This document shows positions 15,216 through 24,958 of a DNA stretch of 64,000 nucleotides, in pieces. This DNA is from Pseudochelatococcus lubricantis (GTDB lineage: Bacteria; Pseudomonadota; Alphaproteobacteria; Rhizobiales; Beijerinckiaceae). Under the pieces are notes generated by a model that did not search any database, was not told where the DNA came from, and saw only the letters and a list, made by a program, of their open reading frames with translations. Position 1 is the stretch's first letter, and every line of letters begins with the position of its first letter. The position numbers and the translations under genes were made by a program. The stretch covers positions 229,383-293,382 of the forward strand of contig NZ_JAASQI010000007.1 of NCBI RefSeq assembly GCF_011762225.1, in the 5' to 3' direction.

Positions 15216-18200
15216 ATGTCCACCACCAATGTCTCGATCCGCCTCGGCGTCGAAGGCAAGGCGGAGGTCAAGCGCGCCTTCGAGGAGGTCGGCCAGGCGG
15301 GCACGCAGGCCTTCGGGCAGGTCGATCGGGCGCTTGAGAAGACGGGAGCCGCGACCGATCGCGAAACTGCCCGGTTCAAGCGTCTGGCGGAAGCCGCCCG
15401 CATGGCGGCTCAGGCCGAGGCCGCGCAGGGACGGTTCAATCAGGTTCTGGGCGTCGACCGACAGGCGGCGGGTTCGGCGCGCGCGTCGGCCGAGGTCTTC
15501 GAACAGGCCGCGAGGGAAGCCGAACGTTACGAGACCCGCGCCCGGGCGCTGCGCGCGACGCTTGATCCGCTCGCCGCCGCGCAGGACCGGCTCAATGCCG
15601 AACTCGCCGAGCATGCGGCGCTCGCCAGCCGTGGCGCGATCACGACCGCCGAGCAGGCGGCCGCGAATGCGCTGGCGAAGTCGCGCTTCGATCAGACCGC
15701 GCAGGCGATCAAGGGCGTTGGCGCCAACTCGAAGCTCACGACCCAGCAGGTCATGACGCTTCAGTACACGGTGAACGACGTGATCGCGTCGATGTCCACC
15801 GGCATGTCGCCGATGACCATCCTGATGCAGCAGGGCGGACAGGTGACGCAGGCCTTCGGCGGCTTGCGCGGCACGATCATGACGCTCGGCTCCGCCATCG
15901 GCGTCGTCGGCGGAGTCATTGCCGGCGTTGCCGTCTCGGTTGGCGTGCTCACGGCGGCGTGGTTCGCCAATGACGCCTCGACACGAGCTGTCGCCACGGC
16001 GCTCGCCGGTGTCGGCCGCGCGTCCGGCGCGACCGCCGCACAGCTTGAGCAGGTCGCGCAATCCTCCGCCGAGGCCGGCAAGGTCTCGGTGTCGTCGGCG
16101 CGTGACATGCAGGTCGCGTTCCTGCGCACAGGCAAGATCGGCGCGGAAGAAATGGGCCGCGCCATCGCGGTCTCGCGCAATCTTGGCGTCACGCTCGGCG
16201 TCGAGACCACGCAGGGCGCGGAGGAACTCGCCCGCGCGCTGGCCGATCCGTTGCGCGGTGCGGATGAACTCAACGACCGCATCCGCTTCCTGGATGACCG
16301 CACCCGCGCCTATGTCCGCACGCTGGTCGATCAGAACAACCGGGCGGAAGCGCAGCGCGTCATCCTGAACGCGCTTGCGCCCTCGCTGGCCGACGCCGAA
16401 CAGGCGGTCAATGCGCTCGGGCGGGCCTGGCAGTTCGTCGGGCGCTCGGCCTCGAATGCCTTCGACGCGCTGGGCAAGGCCGTCGACCGGGCGGTGGATG
16501 GCCGCACACCCACGGAGGAACTGGACCTGCTGCGCTGGCAGCAGGAGCGGCTCAGGGCGAATGTGCGCGGCAATGTCGTGCCGCTCATGCTGCCTCAGGT
16601 CGAGCGGCGGATCGCTGAACTCGAACGGCAGCTCAACGACCAACAGGAGCGTGCGAGGCGGATCGCCGCGGAGGCCCGCGCTAACGAGCAATCGGTGCGC
16701 GCTGGCGAGATCGCCCGCGACACCAACCCCGGCGCGCGCGAGATCGAGCGGCTGCGGACGCAGGAAGGCGTGCTCCGCGCCGCGCTCGCCGATCCGCTGG
16801 TCCGCTCGAAACTGGCCGATGTGGCGGAGGTCGAAGCGGCCTACCGGCGTGTCATCACGGAACTCGCCCGCTACCGACCCTCGGTCGATGCGGCGACGCA
16901 GGCCGTGGTGGAGCAGACCTCCGCCACGGACATCTCGATCCGCGCGACGCTCTCTCTGGCCGAGGCCTATCTCGAAAGCGCCGAGGCCGCCGCGCGCGCG
17001 GAAGCACGCCGGCAAGGGCTCGTCGATCAGGCCCGCGAGGGCGTCAACGCCGAAACCCGCGCGCGGCAGGCTCTGCGGGAACGGATCGCCGAACAGGCGG
17101 TCGAGGCCGCCCGGCAGGTATCGGAACTGGGCCGCCAGATCGACGGCCAGCGTCGGCTGAACGAAGCGATCGCGTCCGGTGCGCTCTCTTCCCAGCGCGC
17201 CCAGCAGATCATGCAGGTCGAGCAGGCGCTGCGCCCGCTGATCACGGCGCAGACGCTGGCCGAAGGCGAGGCCAAGGAGAAGCTCGGTCGCATCATCGAC
17301 CGCACGCGCGAAGCCTACGAGCAGCTTCACCGCGAGCAGAACCGCACGGACCTTCTTCAAGGCATCGAACGACGCCGCGACGAGATCGCGCTGCGTGAGC
17401 GGGAACTGTCGCTGGTCCGGCGTGGCCCGGCCGCGCGTCGCGAGGGCGTCGATCAGCTGCGTTTCGAGCAGGAGCTGAAGCGGCTCGGGATCGACCCGAA
17501 CGATCCCGAGGCCAGTTACTCCCGCGAGCAGATCAGGCGGCTCAACCAGTTGGGGCGCCAGACGACGGGTCGCGAGGCGGCGTTTGATTACGAGCAGCAG
17601 AACACCGGTCTCGCCCGCGAGGTCGAGCTCCTGAAGCAGGGCGTCTCGGCCCGCTCGGAAGCCATCGCCATGATCCGCGCCGAGCAGCAGCTTCGGCGGC
17701 AAGGGATCGATCCGGCGGGAGCCGAGGGACAGGCCGCGCTTGCCGCCGCCCGCCGCCAGTTCGCGCTTGAGCGCCAGGCGGAGGCGCAAGTCGCCTTGCA
17801 GGATCAGCGCGCCGAGATCGCCCTGATCGAGACCCAGATCGGCCTGATCGGCGCCTCCGCCCAGCAGCGTGAGACGGTGCTGGCGACCATGCGCGCCGAA
17901 CAGGATCTGCGCCGGCGCGGCATCGACCTCGCGAGCGAGGAAGGCCGCGCCATTGTCGCCAATGCCGTCCGGTTGCAGCAACTGACGACGGAACTGCAGC
18001 GGCAGGAAGCGACGCAGCGGGCCTTGCAGGGCGCGATCGGCAACGCGCTCGACCGGTTCGGAACGCTGCTGGCGCAAGGCAAGACCGACTGGAAATCGTG
18101 GGCGGATGCCGGCCAGGCGGCGATCAACGACATCATGAACGAGCTCATCAAGCTCGCGGTGATGAATCCGCTCAAGAACTTCCTGTTCGGCGGCAATGCA

Positions 18201-18572
18201 CCGACGTTGGCGACCGGCGGCGGCATCTTCGGAGAACTCGGGAAGATATTCGCCGGTCTGTTCCATGAGGGCGGGCTGGTCGGCGCGGGAGGGCCGGGCC
18301 GCAATTTGCCGGCCCTCCTGTTCGCGGGCGCGCCGCGCCTTCATGGCGGCGGCTACATCCGGCCCGGCGAGGTGCCGGCCATCCTGCAAACCGGCGAGCG
18401 GGTATTGAACCGCAAGGAAACCGCAGCCTACGACCAGCGGGGCGAGCAGGCCGCGCCGATGATGGTGACGTTCAACATCACGACCCCGGACGCGGGCTCG
18501 TTCCGCCGGGCGCAGGGCCAGATCACCGCCGAGATGGCCTCGGCGCTTGAAAGGGCGAGGCGAAACCTTTGA
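15216..18572 (+). CDS. tail length tape measure protein
   Basis: A 1118-aa protein with long heptad-rich stretches (about 40-130, 460-620, 690-960), a hydrophobic segment (TIMTLGSAIGVVGGVIAG near 220-237) and a C-terminal lambda-type tape-measure tail. At the 0.15-0.18 nm per residue seen in known phages it would set a flexible tail of roughly 170-200 nm. It follows the chaperone pair, as in lambda gene H. The last codons overlap the DUF2460 start. Confidence 0.92.
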   Translation: MSTTNVSIRLGVEGKAEVKRAFEEVGQAGTQAFGQVDRALEKTGAATDRETARFKRLAEAARMAAQAEAAQGRFNQVLGVDRQAAGSARASAEVFEQAAREAERYETRARALRATLDPLAAAQDRLNAELAEHAALASRGAITTAEQAAANALAKSRFDQTAQAIKGVGANSKLTTQQVMTLQYTVNDVIASMSTGMSPMTILMQQGGQVTQAFGGLRGTIMTLGSAIGVVGGVIAGVAVSVGVLTAAWFANDASTRAVATALAGVGRASGATAAQLEQVAQSSAEAGKVSVSSARDMQVAFLRTGKIGAEEMGRAIAVSRNLGVTLGVETTQGAEELARALADPLRGADELNDRIRFLDDRTRAYVRTLVDQNNRAEAQRVILNALAPSLADAEQAVNALGRAWQFVGRSASNAFDALGKAVDRAVDGRTPTEELDLLRWQQERLRANVRGNVVPLMLPQVERRIAELERQLNDQQERARRIAAEARANEQSVRAGEIARDTNPGAREIERLRTQEGVLRAALADPLVRSKLADVAEVEAAYRRVITELARYRPSVDAATQAVVEQTSATDISIRATLSLAEAYLESAEAAARAEARRQGLVDQAREGVNAETRARQALRERIAEQAVEAARQVSELGRQIDGQRRLNEAIASGALSSQRAQQIMQVEQALRPLITAQTLAEGEAKEKLGRIIDRTREAYEQLHREQNRTDLLQGIERRRDEIALRERELSLVRRGPAARREGVDQLRFEQELKRLGIDPNDPEASYSREQIRRLNQLGRQTTGREAAFDYEQQNTGLAREVELLKQGVSARSEAIAMIRAEQQLRRQGIDPAGAEGQAALAAARRQFALERQAEAQVALQDQRAEIALIETQIGLIGASAQQRETVLATMRAEQDLRRRGIDLASEEGRAIVANAVRLQQLTTELQRQEATQRALQGAIGNALDRFGTLLAQGKTDWKSWADAGQAAINDIMNELIKLAVMNPLKNFLFGGNAPTLATGGGIFGELGKIFAGLFHEGGLVGAGGPGRNLPALLFAGAPRLHGGGYIRPGEVPAILQTGERVLNRKETAAYDQRGEQAAPMMVTFNITTPDAGSFRRAQGQITAEMASALERARRNL

Positions 18573-19150
18573 GCTTCCATGACGTGTCCTTCCCTGACGC
18601 CATCGCGCGCGGCGCGACCGGCGGCCCAGAATACTCGACCGACGTGGTGATGGTCGCGTCCGGCTTCGAGCAGCGCAACCAGAACTGGTCGGCCTCGCGC
18701 GCCCGCTACGACATCTCGACCGGCATCCGCACCCGCGAGCAGATGGCCGAGGTGATCGCCTTCTTCCGCGCCCGCAAGGGCCGCGCCTTCGGTTTCCGCT
18801 TCCGGGATTGGGGCGACTTCGAAGCCACCGACCAGCAATGCCAGGCGGTCAGTGCGACGGTGTTCCAGCTGGTGAAGCGCTATCCGTCTGGCCCCGTCGT
18901 CGAAATCCGCACCATCACCCGCCCGGTGGTCGGTTCGGTCGTGGTGCGCGTCAACGGTAACGTCGTCACGCCGACCATCGATCACGCGACGGGTCGGCTC
19001 ACCTTCGGCGCGGCCCCGGCGGCGACGCCGGTCGCGACCTTCCGTTTCGACGTGCCCGTGCGCTTCGACACCGACCACCTTCAGGTGATCAGCCGCGCCT
19101 ATAACCTGCAGAACGTCCAGTCGATCCCGCTGGTCGAGATCAGGGCTTGA
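18569..19150 (+). CDS. DUF2460 distal tail protein (GTA gp12-like)
   Basis: A 193-aa protein starting with TTG overlapping the tape measure stop. SFHDVSFPDAIARGATGGPEYSTDV-type N-terminus and RAFGFRFRDWGDFEA (about 71-85) are diagnostic of DUF2460, the distal tail protein that forms the hub ring in Rhodobacter-type gene transfer agents and related phages. The next three genes follow the same order as in gene transfer agents. Confidence 0.9.
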   Translation: MSFHDVSFPDAIARGATGGPEYSTDVVMVASGFEQRNQNWSASRARYDISTGIRTREQMAEVIAFFRARKGRAFGFRFRDWGDFEATDQQCQAVSATVFQLVKRYPSGPVVEIRTITRPVVGSVVVRVNGNVVTPTIDHATGRLTFGAAPAATPVATFRFDVPVRFDTDHLQVISRAYNLQNVQSIPLVEIRA

Positions 19151-19153
19151 CCC

Positions 19154-19993
19154 ATGAAACCCACCACCCCCGCGCTTGCCGCGCATCTCGCCGGCGAGGT
19201 GACCACGCTTGCGACCTGCTGGCGGCTCGAACGGGCCGATGGCTGGGTTCGCGGTTTCACCGACCATGACCGCGAGCTGGTCGTCGATGGGCTGACCTAT
19301 GTCGCGTCGACCGGCTTCCTGCCGTCCGCGATCAAGACCGCCTCCGATCTCTCCGTCGACAATCTCGATGTCGACGGCTTCCTCGACGATGCGGCGCTGC
19401 GAGCCGAGGACCTAATCGCCGGGCTGTTCGATGGCGCGCGGATCGAGGTCTTCATCGTCAACTGGGCGGACCTTGGCCAGGGACGGCTCCTGCTGCGCAA
19501 GGGCTTCCTCGGCGAGATCAAGCGTGCCGATCAGCGCTTCTCAGCCGAGATCCGGGGCTTGTCGAACCGACTGCAACAGACCGCCGGCAAGCTCTACTCG
19601 CGCCTTTGCCGCGTCGATCTCGGATCGAGCGAATGCGGCGTGGCGCTCGGCCCGCGCACCGATACCTATGCCGTGACACAGGTGATCGCCGCCGACACGG
19701 TGCGGATCGTCACCGCACGGGCGACCGGTTACTTCACCTTCGGCAAGGCGACCTTCACGACCGGCGCCAATGCGGGCGCGGTCAACGAGGTGCTGCTACA
19801 TGACGGCCAGACCATCCGGCTGTTCGTGCCGATGCCGCGGCCCATCGTGGTCGGCGACCAGATCGTGCTCGTCGCCGGTTGCGACAAGACACCGGAGACC
19901 TGCAACGCCAAGTTCGCCAACATCCTGAACTTCCAGGGCGAGCCGCACATTCCGGGGAACGACAAGGTGTTCTCCTATCCGGTGCGCTCATGA
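19154..19993 (+). CDS. DUF2163 tail hub protein (GTA gp13-like)
   Basis: A 279-aa protein. WVRGFTDHDRELVVDGLTYVAS-type N-terminal region and C-terminal CDKTPETCNAKFANILNF with GEPHIPGND are the conserved features of DUF2163. The C-terminal cysteines can bind an iron-sulfur cluster in the gene-transfer-agent homologue. It forms part of the tail hub. It overlaps the peptidase gene by 4 bp. Confidence 0.9.
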   Translation: MKPTTPALAAHLAGEVTTLATCWRLERADGWVRGFTDHDRELVVDGLTYVASTGFLPSAIKTASDLSVDNLDVDGFLDDAALRAEDLIAGLFDGARIEVFIVNWADLGQGRLLLRKGFLGEIKRADQRFSAEIRGLSNRLQQTAGKLYSRLCRVDLGSSECGVALGPRTDTYAVTQVIAADTVRIVTARATGYFTFGKATFTTGANAGAVNEVLLHDGQTIRLFVPMPRPIVVGDQIVLVAGCDKTPETCNAKFANILNFQGEPHIPGNDKVFSYPVRS

Positions 19994-20424
19994 CCGCCTT
20001 CACGCGTGCCGCCCTGATCGCCGAGGCGCGGACGTGGCTCGGCACGCCCTGGCATCACCAGGCGGCGGTGAAGGGCGCGGGCTGCGACTGCATCGGCTTC
20101 GTGCGCGGCGCGGCCGAGCCGTTCATTGGCTTGATCACCCAGCCGATGAACTATGCCGCGACCTGGCCGCTCTACCGGGCGGAAGAGCGCCTGCGCGACC
20201 AGATGGCGGCGCATGCCACCGAGATCGACATCGCCGATGCCTTGCCCGGCGACATCCTGCTGTTCGGCGTCGGCAAAGGTCCGGCGCACCATTGCGGCTT
20301 CCTGAGCGATGGGAACCGCCTGATGCATTGCTACCGCGAGGCCGGCGCGGTCGTCGAACAGGACCTGACCGGGTTCTGGATCGAGAAGACGCGCGCCGCC
20401 TTCCGCCTGCCGGGCATCGCCTGA
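19990..20424 (+). CDS. NlpC/P60 tail peptidase (GTA gp14-like)
   Basis: A 144-aa protein with the NlpC/P60 catalytic set: Cys in GAGCDCIGFVRG (residues 30-41, nucleophile C34 by alignment with DCxG motifs), His in PAHHCGFLSDG (about 98), and a further polar residue. It would open the peptidoglycan peptide during DNA entry. It lies between the DUF2163 and hub genes, as in gene transfer agents. Its stop overlaps the next ATG. Confidence 0.88.
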   Translation: MTAFTRAALIAEARTWLGTPWHHQAAVKGAGCDCIGFVRGAAEPFIGLITQPMNYAATWPLYRAEERLRDQMAAHATEIDIADALPGDILLFGVGKGPAHHCGFLSDGNRLMHCYREAGAVVEQDLTGFWIEKTRAAFRLPGIA

Positions 20425-21053
20425 TGGCGCGCATCGTCCTGACCGTCGCGGGCAATGTCATCGGCAACCTGCTGCTGCCCGGCCTTGGCGCTGCCATTGG
20501 CGGGGCGATCGGCGCCTATGTGGGCGGCGTGGTTGACAGCCAGCTGTTCGGCAAGACGCAGAACAACGTCGTCACCGGCCCGCGCCTGCAGGATCTGCGG
20601 GTGCAGTCATCAGGCTACGGCTCTGTGATCCCGCGCGTCTATGGCAAGGCGCGGCTGTCGGGAAACGTGATCTGGATGCGCGGCTTCGACGAGGAAACGC
20701 GGACCCAGACGCAGACGGTCGGCGGCGGCGGCAAGGGCGGCGGTGGCGGCGGTAGGCAACGCACCACGACGGTCACCTACGTCTATTTCTGCGACGTGGC
20801 GGTGGCGCTCTGCGAAGGGCCAATCACCGGCATCGGAAAGATGTTCGCCGACGGTAACGCCATCGGCTCCGAGCACTATGCGGCGCGTCGCGTTTACCTC
20901 GGCGACGCCACCCAATCGGCCGATCCGCTGATCGCGGCGACCGAAGGCCTCGCGCCCGCCTATCGCGGCCTCGCCTATGTGGTGCTGGAGCGCTTCGCGA
21001 TCACGCCCTTCGGCAACCGCCTGCCCAACTTCTCGTTCGAACTCACGGCCTGA
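20424..21053 (+). CDS. short paralogue of the tail hub N-terminal domain
   Basis: A 209-aa protein that matches the first ~225 residues of the next gene over its whole length. Both share RIVLTVAG/QLVLTVAG starts, a glycine-rich membrane-like helix, a DLxVxxxxYGxxIPRVxGxxR core, a GGGGKGGGGG loop, and ITPFGNRLPNFSFEL/LTPFGNRFPNFEVEV ends. It lacks the TIM barrel and tail-tip parts. It probably forms a collar or accessory ring next to the hub. It is coupled to the peptidase gene by ATGA. A recent or functional domain duplication is inferred. Confidence 0.75.
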   Translation: MARIVLTVAGNVIGNLLLPGLGAAIGGAIGAYVGGVVDSQLFGKTQNNVVTGPRLQDLRVQSSGYGSVIPRVYGKARLSGNVIWMRGFDEETRTQTQTVGGGGKGGGGGGRQRTTTVTYVYFCDVAVALCEGPITGIGKMFADGNAIGSEHYAARRVYLGDATQSADPLIAATEGLAPAYRGLAYVVLERFAITPFGNRLPNFSFELTA

Positions 21054-21064
21054 AGGTCCGATCC

Positions 21065-24000
21065 ATGGCGCAACTCGTCCTGACCGTCGCCGGCGCATGG
21101 GCGGGCAACGCCATTGGCGGCGGGCTCGGCCAGGCGGCGGGCGCGATGCTGGGGTCCTATCTCGGCGCGGCGATCGAGCAGGATTTGTTCGGCCCAGGCC
21201 CCGCGGCCGTCAACAGGAGCGAGGGCGCGCGCGTCACCGACCTGCAGGTCTCGGGCTCCGCTTACGGCCAGCCGATCCCAAGGGTGTGGGGACGCGGGCG
21301 GATCGCGGCCAACATCATCTGGGTGCGCGGCATCAGGGAGACCGCGATCACCGAAACCGAGACCACGGGTGGCGGCGGCAAGGGTGGCGGCGGCGGTCGT
21401 CGCCAGACCACGGTTCACACGCGCTACGAATACTCGGCCGACATCCTGCTCGGCGTCTGCGAGGGCCCGGTGACGGCGATTTACCGGATCTGGGTCAACA
21501 ACACGATGCTGGACCCCGAGCATGTCGGCGCAATCCGGGTCAGCTATGGCGAGGAAGCGCAGATGCCCGATCCGTTGGTGGCGGCGGTGGAAGGCGTTGG
21601 CCGAACACCAGCCCATCGCGGCCTCGTCACGGTCATGCTGGAGGACTTCAAGCTCACCCCGTTCGGCAACCGCTTTCCGAATTTCGAGGTCGAGGTCTAC
21701 CGGGGCTCGGACGATCCGGGCAATGCGCGCCACCTCGTCGAGGGCGTCTGCCTGATCCCGGCCTCGGGCGAGTTCGTCACCGACACCGAGATCGTGCGCA
21801 AGGTCGGCCATGGCTCGGCGACGTCGCAGGCGGCGATCAACGCCAACACCGGCACGAAGCGCTCGGACTTCCTTGTCTCGATTGACAATCTGAAGCGCGA
21901 ACTGCCGAACGTCGAATGGATCAACTTCGTCTACGCCTGGTTCGGCACGTCGATCGACGTTGCGACATGCGATCTCGTGCCCAAATGCGAGTACGCGCAA
22001 GGCCAATCCGGCGCATTCGGGGCTGAGACCGCGCCGCATATCTGGTCGGTCGCAGGTGGCGGGCGCTCCGTGTGGCCGGTTGTCACCTCCTACACGCTCC
22101 CAAACGGGCAGACCGCTCTCTCCTATGGCGGCACGATCAGCGACGGCTCGGTCATCCGGGCGGTTCAGGAACTGAAAGCGCGGGGCTACAAGGTTCTCTT
22201 CTATCCCTTCATCATGATGGACATCCCGCCGCCCGATCCGGCGCCGTTCCCCTGGCGCGGCAGGATCACCGGCGCTGCGGCGGATGTGGCCGGGTTCTTC
22301 ACCCGTCCTGCGGGCTATCTCCGCTTCATCCGCCACTGCATGACGCTCTGCGAGCAGGCGGGTGGCGTCGATGCCTTCGCCATCGGTTCGGAAATGGTCG
22401 GCCTCAACCGCATCCGGGATGGAAGCGGAGCCTATCCCGCCGTGCCGTTCTGGCAACAGATCGCGGCGGACACCAAGACCAGGCTCGGCGCGAACTGCAC
22501 CGTGACCTACGCCGCCGACTGGTCGGAATACCGCTACCATGATCGCGGCGGCGCGAACGTGGACTTCCCGCTCGACGCGCTCTGGGCCGACAGCAACATC
22601 GATGCGGTCGGCATCGACGCCTACTTCCCCATCACCGACACCGACCGTTCGCTCACCGACCCGGCGACGATCGGCGCGGGCTGGGGCTCGGGCGAACTGA
22701 TCAGCTATTTCTATGCGAGCGAGGCCGACCGGGACTTGGCCGGGCGCGGCGCCAACCGTGTCCAGTCGCCGATCAGCGAGCCGTTCTGGGCGCTCAAGGA
22801 CCTGCGCTGGTGGTGGGACAACGCCCACACGCCGCGCGTGGCAGGCGTGCCGACGGGAGGGCCAACCGCCTGGACGCCGAAGATGAAGCCGATCTGGCTC
22901 ACCGAATACGGCTTCCCGTCGGTGCACTGCTCGCCGAACCGCCCGAACGTCTTCGTCGATCCGAAGTCGGCGGAGAGCTTCTACCCCTGGTACTCGAACC
23001 GCTCGGTGGACCGCGTGGTCCAGCGCGTCGCGATCAAGGGCACCGAGGATTGGTGGCGTGAGCCCGCGAACAATCCGCTCGACGGCCAGGGGCGGCGAAT
23101 GGTCGGACCGCGCTTCCTCTGGTGCTGGGACGCGCGGCCTTACCCGTTCTTCCCGTCGCTGAAACGGGTCTGGCAGGACGGCGACAATTACCGCCTCGGC
23201 CATTGGGTTCAGGGAAAGATCGGCAACATGCAGCTCTCCGAGATCGTGCGCGATCTGTGCCTTCGCGCGGGCCTGACCAATGCCGATATCGATGTGACGA
23301 GCCTCACCGACGAGGTCTCGGGCTATGTCGTCTCGGAGCGCAAGTCGCTGCGCGAGATGATCTCGGTCTTGCAGGCCGCGTTCTTCTTCGATGCGGTCGA
23401 GAGCGGCGGGGTGCTGCGCTTCGTCAAGCGCGGCGACGGAACCATCGTTGCCATCGACGCCAATGATCTCGGCGCGGCGGAAGGCGATGGGGACCGGGCG
23501 CGCATCCGCATCGAGCGCGCGCAGGATGTCGAACTGCCGATCTCGATCGACGTGGTGCATCTCGACGAGGCGCGCGACTATCAGAGCTCGACCGTCACGG
23601 GTCGCCGCCAACTCGGCACCTCGCGCAGCGTGACCACGTTCTCGCTGCCGCTGATCCTCTCGGTCGAGGAAGCCCAGACGATCGCCCAGCGTGCGCTCCG
23701 GGAGATCTGGCAGGGGCGCGTCACGCTCGAAGCCAAGCTGCCGACGCGCGCGATCCGCATCGATCCGACGGATGTGATCGAGGTGCCGGTCGATGGCGCG
23801 ATCCGCCGCTTTCGGGTGACGTCCGTGACCTATGGCAAGCCGGGGCTCGTGCTTGTGCGCGGCGTCGCCACCGATGGCGACCTGCCACAGTTCGTCACCG
23901 TTCCGACCGGATCAGGCGATCTGCAGCCGAACGTGCCCGACACCGCCGCGCCGACGCGGGTCGAAATGATGGACCTGCCGTTGGTGACGGAAGCCGAGGC

Positions 24001-24880
24001 AGACGAAGCGACCTCGTTCTACATGGCCGCGTGCTCGCTCGGCGGCGCGCCGTTCCGGGGCGTCTCGCTGTTCCGGCCCACAGCGGACGGGCTCGACTAC
24101 ACCGTCTCTGGCGTCGCCGACGTGGCCTCGGTTATCGGCGACACGCTGACCGCGCTGGCGCCGGGACCGGCGCATGTCTGGGACAACGGCAACACTGTCG
24201 AGGTGCAACTCGCCTTCGGCTCGCTCGAAAGCCTTCCCGACAGCCGCATCCTCGATGGCGCCAATGGCGCGTTGATCAATGGCGAGATCATCCAGTTCGC
24301 CAACGCGGTGCTGATCGGACCGGGACGCTATCGGCTCTCGCGCCTGCTGCGCGGGCGGCTCGGCACCGAGCACCGGATCGCGACGCACGCCATCGGCTCG
24401 CGCTTCGTGCTGCTCGATCCCGGCCGGCTTGAGCGGCCGACCTTCTCGGCCTCCAGCATCGGCCTCGCCATCGCCTGGCGGTTCGCGCCGGCGCCGCAGG
24501 GGCCGACCGGCGACCAGTCCGGGCAGATCAGCTTCATGAATGGCGGCGAGGCCCTGAAGCCATGGTCACCCGCGCATGTGCGGGGCGCGCGCAATGGCGC
24601 GGGTGACATCACGATCAGCTGGGTGCGCCGCACCCGCTATGGCGGCTGGTGGCGCGATCTGACGGACGTCCCCCTCAATGAAGAGACCGAGCGCTACGAG
24701 GTCGATGTGATGAACGGCTCGACGGTGGTCCGCACGCTTCCCGTGTCCGCGCCCGCCGCCACCTACACCGCCGCCCAGCAGGTCGCCGATTTCGGATCGG
24801 CGCAGGCGAGCGTCACCGTCCGCGTCGTCCAGCTCTCGACCGCGATCGGGCGCGGCACGCCGGCCGTGGCGACGATCTGA
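21065..24880 (+). CDS. TIM-barrel tail tip/host-specificity protein (GTA gp15-like)
   Basis: A 1271-aa protein. Residues 1-225 are the duplicated N-terminal domain. About 230-640 form the glycoside-hydrolase-like TIM barrel (IDAYFPITDTDRSLTD near 518-533 and a PIWLTEYGFPS strand near 613). 650-900 hold the tip-attachment phage tail 3 region, and the C-terminal 350 residues are beta-rich domains. In gene transfer agents this is the megatron hub that reaches the cell surface. GGGGKGGGGGRRQ around 103-115 is a flexible loop. Confidence 0.92.
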   Translation: MAQLVLTVAGAWAGNAIGGGLGQAAGAMLGSYLGAAIEQDLFGPGPAAVNRSEGARVTDLQVSGSAYGQPIPRVWGRGRIAANIIWVRGIRETAITETETTGGGGKGGGGGRRQTTVHTRYEYSADILLGVCEGPVTAIYRIWVNNTMLDPEHVGAIRVSYGEEAQMPDPLVAAVEGVGRTPAHRGLVTVMLEDFKLTPFGNRFPNFEVEVYRGSDDPGNARHLVEGVCLIPASGEFVTDTEIVRKVGHGSATSQAAINANTGTKRSDFLVSIDNLKRELPNVEWINFVYAWFGTSIDVATCDLVPKCEYAQGQSGAFGAETAPHIWSVAGGGRSVWPVVTSYTLPNGQTALSYGGTISDGSVIRAVQELKARGYKVLFYPFIMMDIPPPDPAPFPWRGRITGAAADVAGFFTRPAGYLRFIRHCMTLCEQAGGVDAFAIGSEMVGLNRIRDGSGAYPAVPFWQQIAADTKTRLGANCTVTYAADWSEYRYHDRGGANVDFPLDALWADSNIDAVGIDAYFPITDTDRSLTDPATIGAGWGSGELISYFYASEADRDLAGRGANRVQSPISEPFWALKDLRWWWDNAHTPRVAGVPTGGPTAWTPKMKPIWLTEYGFPSVHCSPNRPNVFVDPKSAESFYPWYSNRSVDRVVQRVAIKGTEDWWREPANNPLDGQGRRMVGPRFLWCWDARPYPFFPSLKRVWQDGDNYRLGHWVQGKIGNMQLSEIVRDLCLRAGLTNADIDVTSLTDEVSGYVVSERKSLREMISVLQAAFFFDAVESGGVLRFVKRGDGTIVAIDANDLGAAEGDGDRARIRIERAQDVELPISIDVVHLDEARDYQSSTVTGRRQLGTSRSVTTFSLPLILSVEEAQTIAQRALREIWQGRVTLEAKLPTRAIRIDPTDVIEVPVDGAIRRFRVTSVTYGKPGLVLVRGVATDGDLPQFVTVPTGSGDLQPNVPDTAAPTRVEMMDLPLVTEAEADEATSFYMAACSLGGAPFRGVSLFRPTADGLDYTVSGVADVASVIGDTLTALAPGPAHVWDNGNTVEVQLAFGSLESLPDSRILDGANGALINGEIIQFANAVLIGPGRYRLSRLLRGRLGTEHRIATHAIGSRFVLLDPGRLERPTFSASSIGLAIAWRFAPAPQGPTGDQSGQISFMNGGEALKPWSPAHVRGARNGAGDITISWVRRTRYGGWWRDLTDVPLNEETERYEVDVMNGSTVVRTLPVSAPAATYTAAQQVADFGSAQASVTVRVVQLSTAIGRGTPAVATI

Positions 24881-24946
24881 CCCCGATCATCTGACCCCGA
24901 CCATCTGATCCAGAAACCCCACCAAGGCGCTCTGACCGAGCGCCTT
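24875..24946 (+). repeat. three 14-bp tandem repeats and a 9-bp-stem hairpin
   Basis: ATCTGACCCCGATC (24875-24888) is repeated at 24889-24902 with one change and at 24903-24916 with several. The first copy includes the hub stop codon. AAGGCGCTC (24924-24932) and GAGCGCCTT (24938-24946) then form a perfect hairpin immediately before the GAAGGAG ribosome-binding site of the DUF2793 gene, so it may limit translation or mark an RNA end. Confidence 0.5.
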
Positions 24947-24958
24947 GAAGGAGCCGTC

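Noticed and set aside
15210..18389. Long leftward open frame opposite the tape measure gene
   Set aside because: Composition is the reverse image of a repetitive high-GC gene; no ribosome-binding site or family match.
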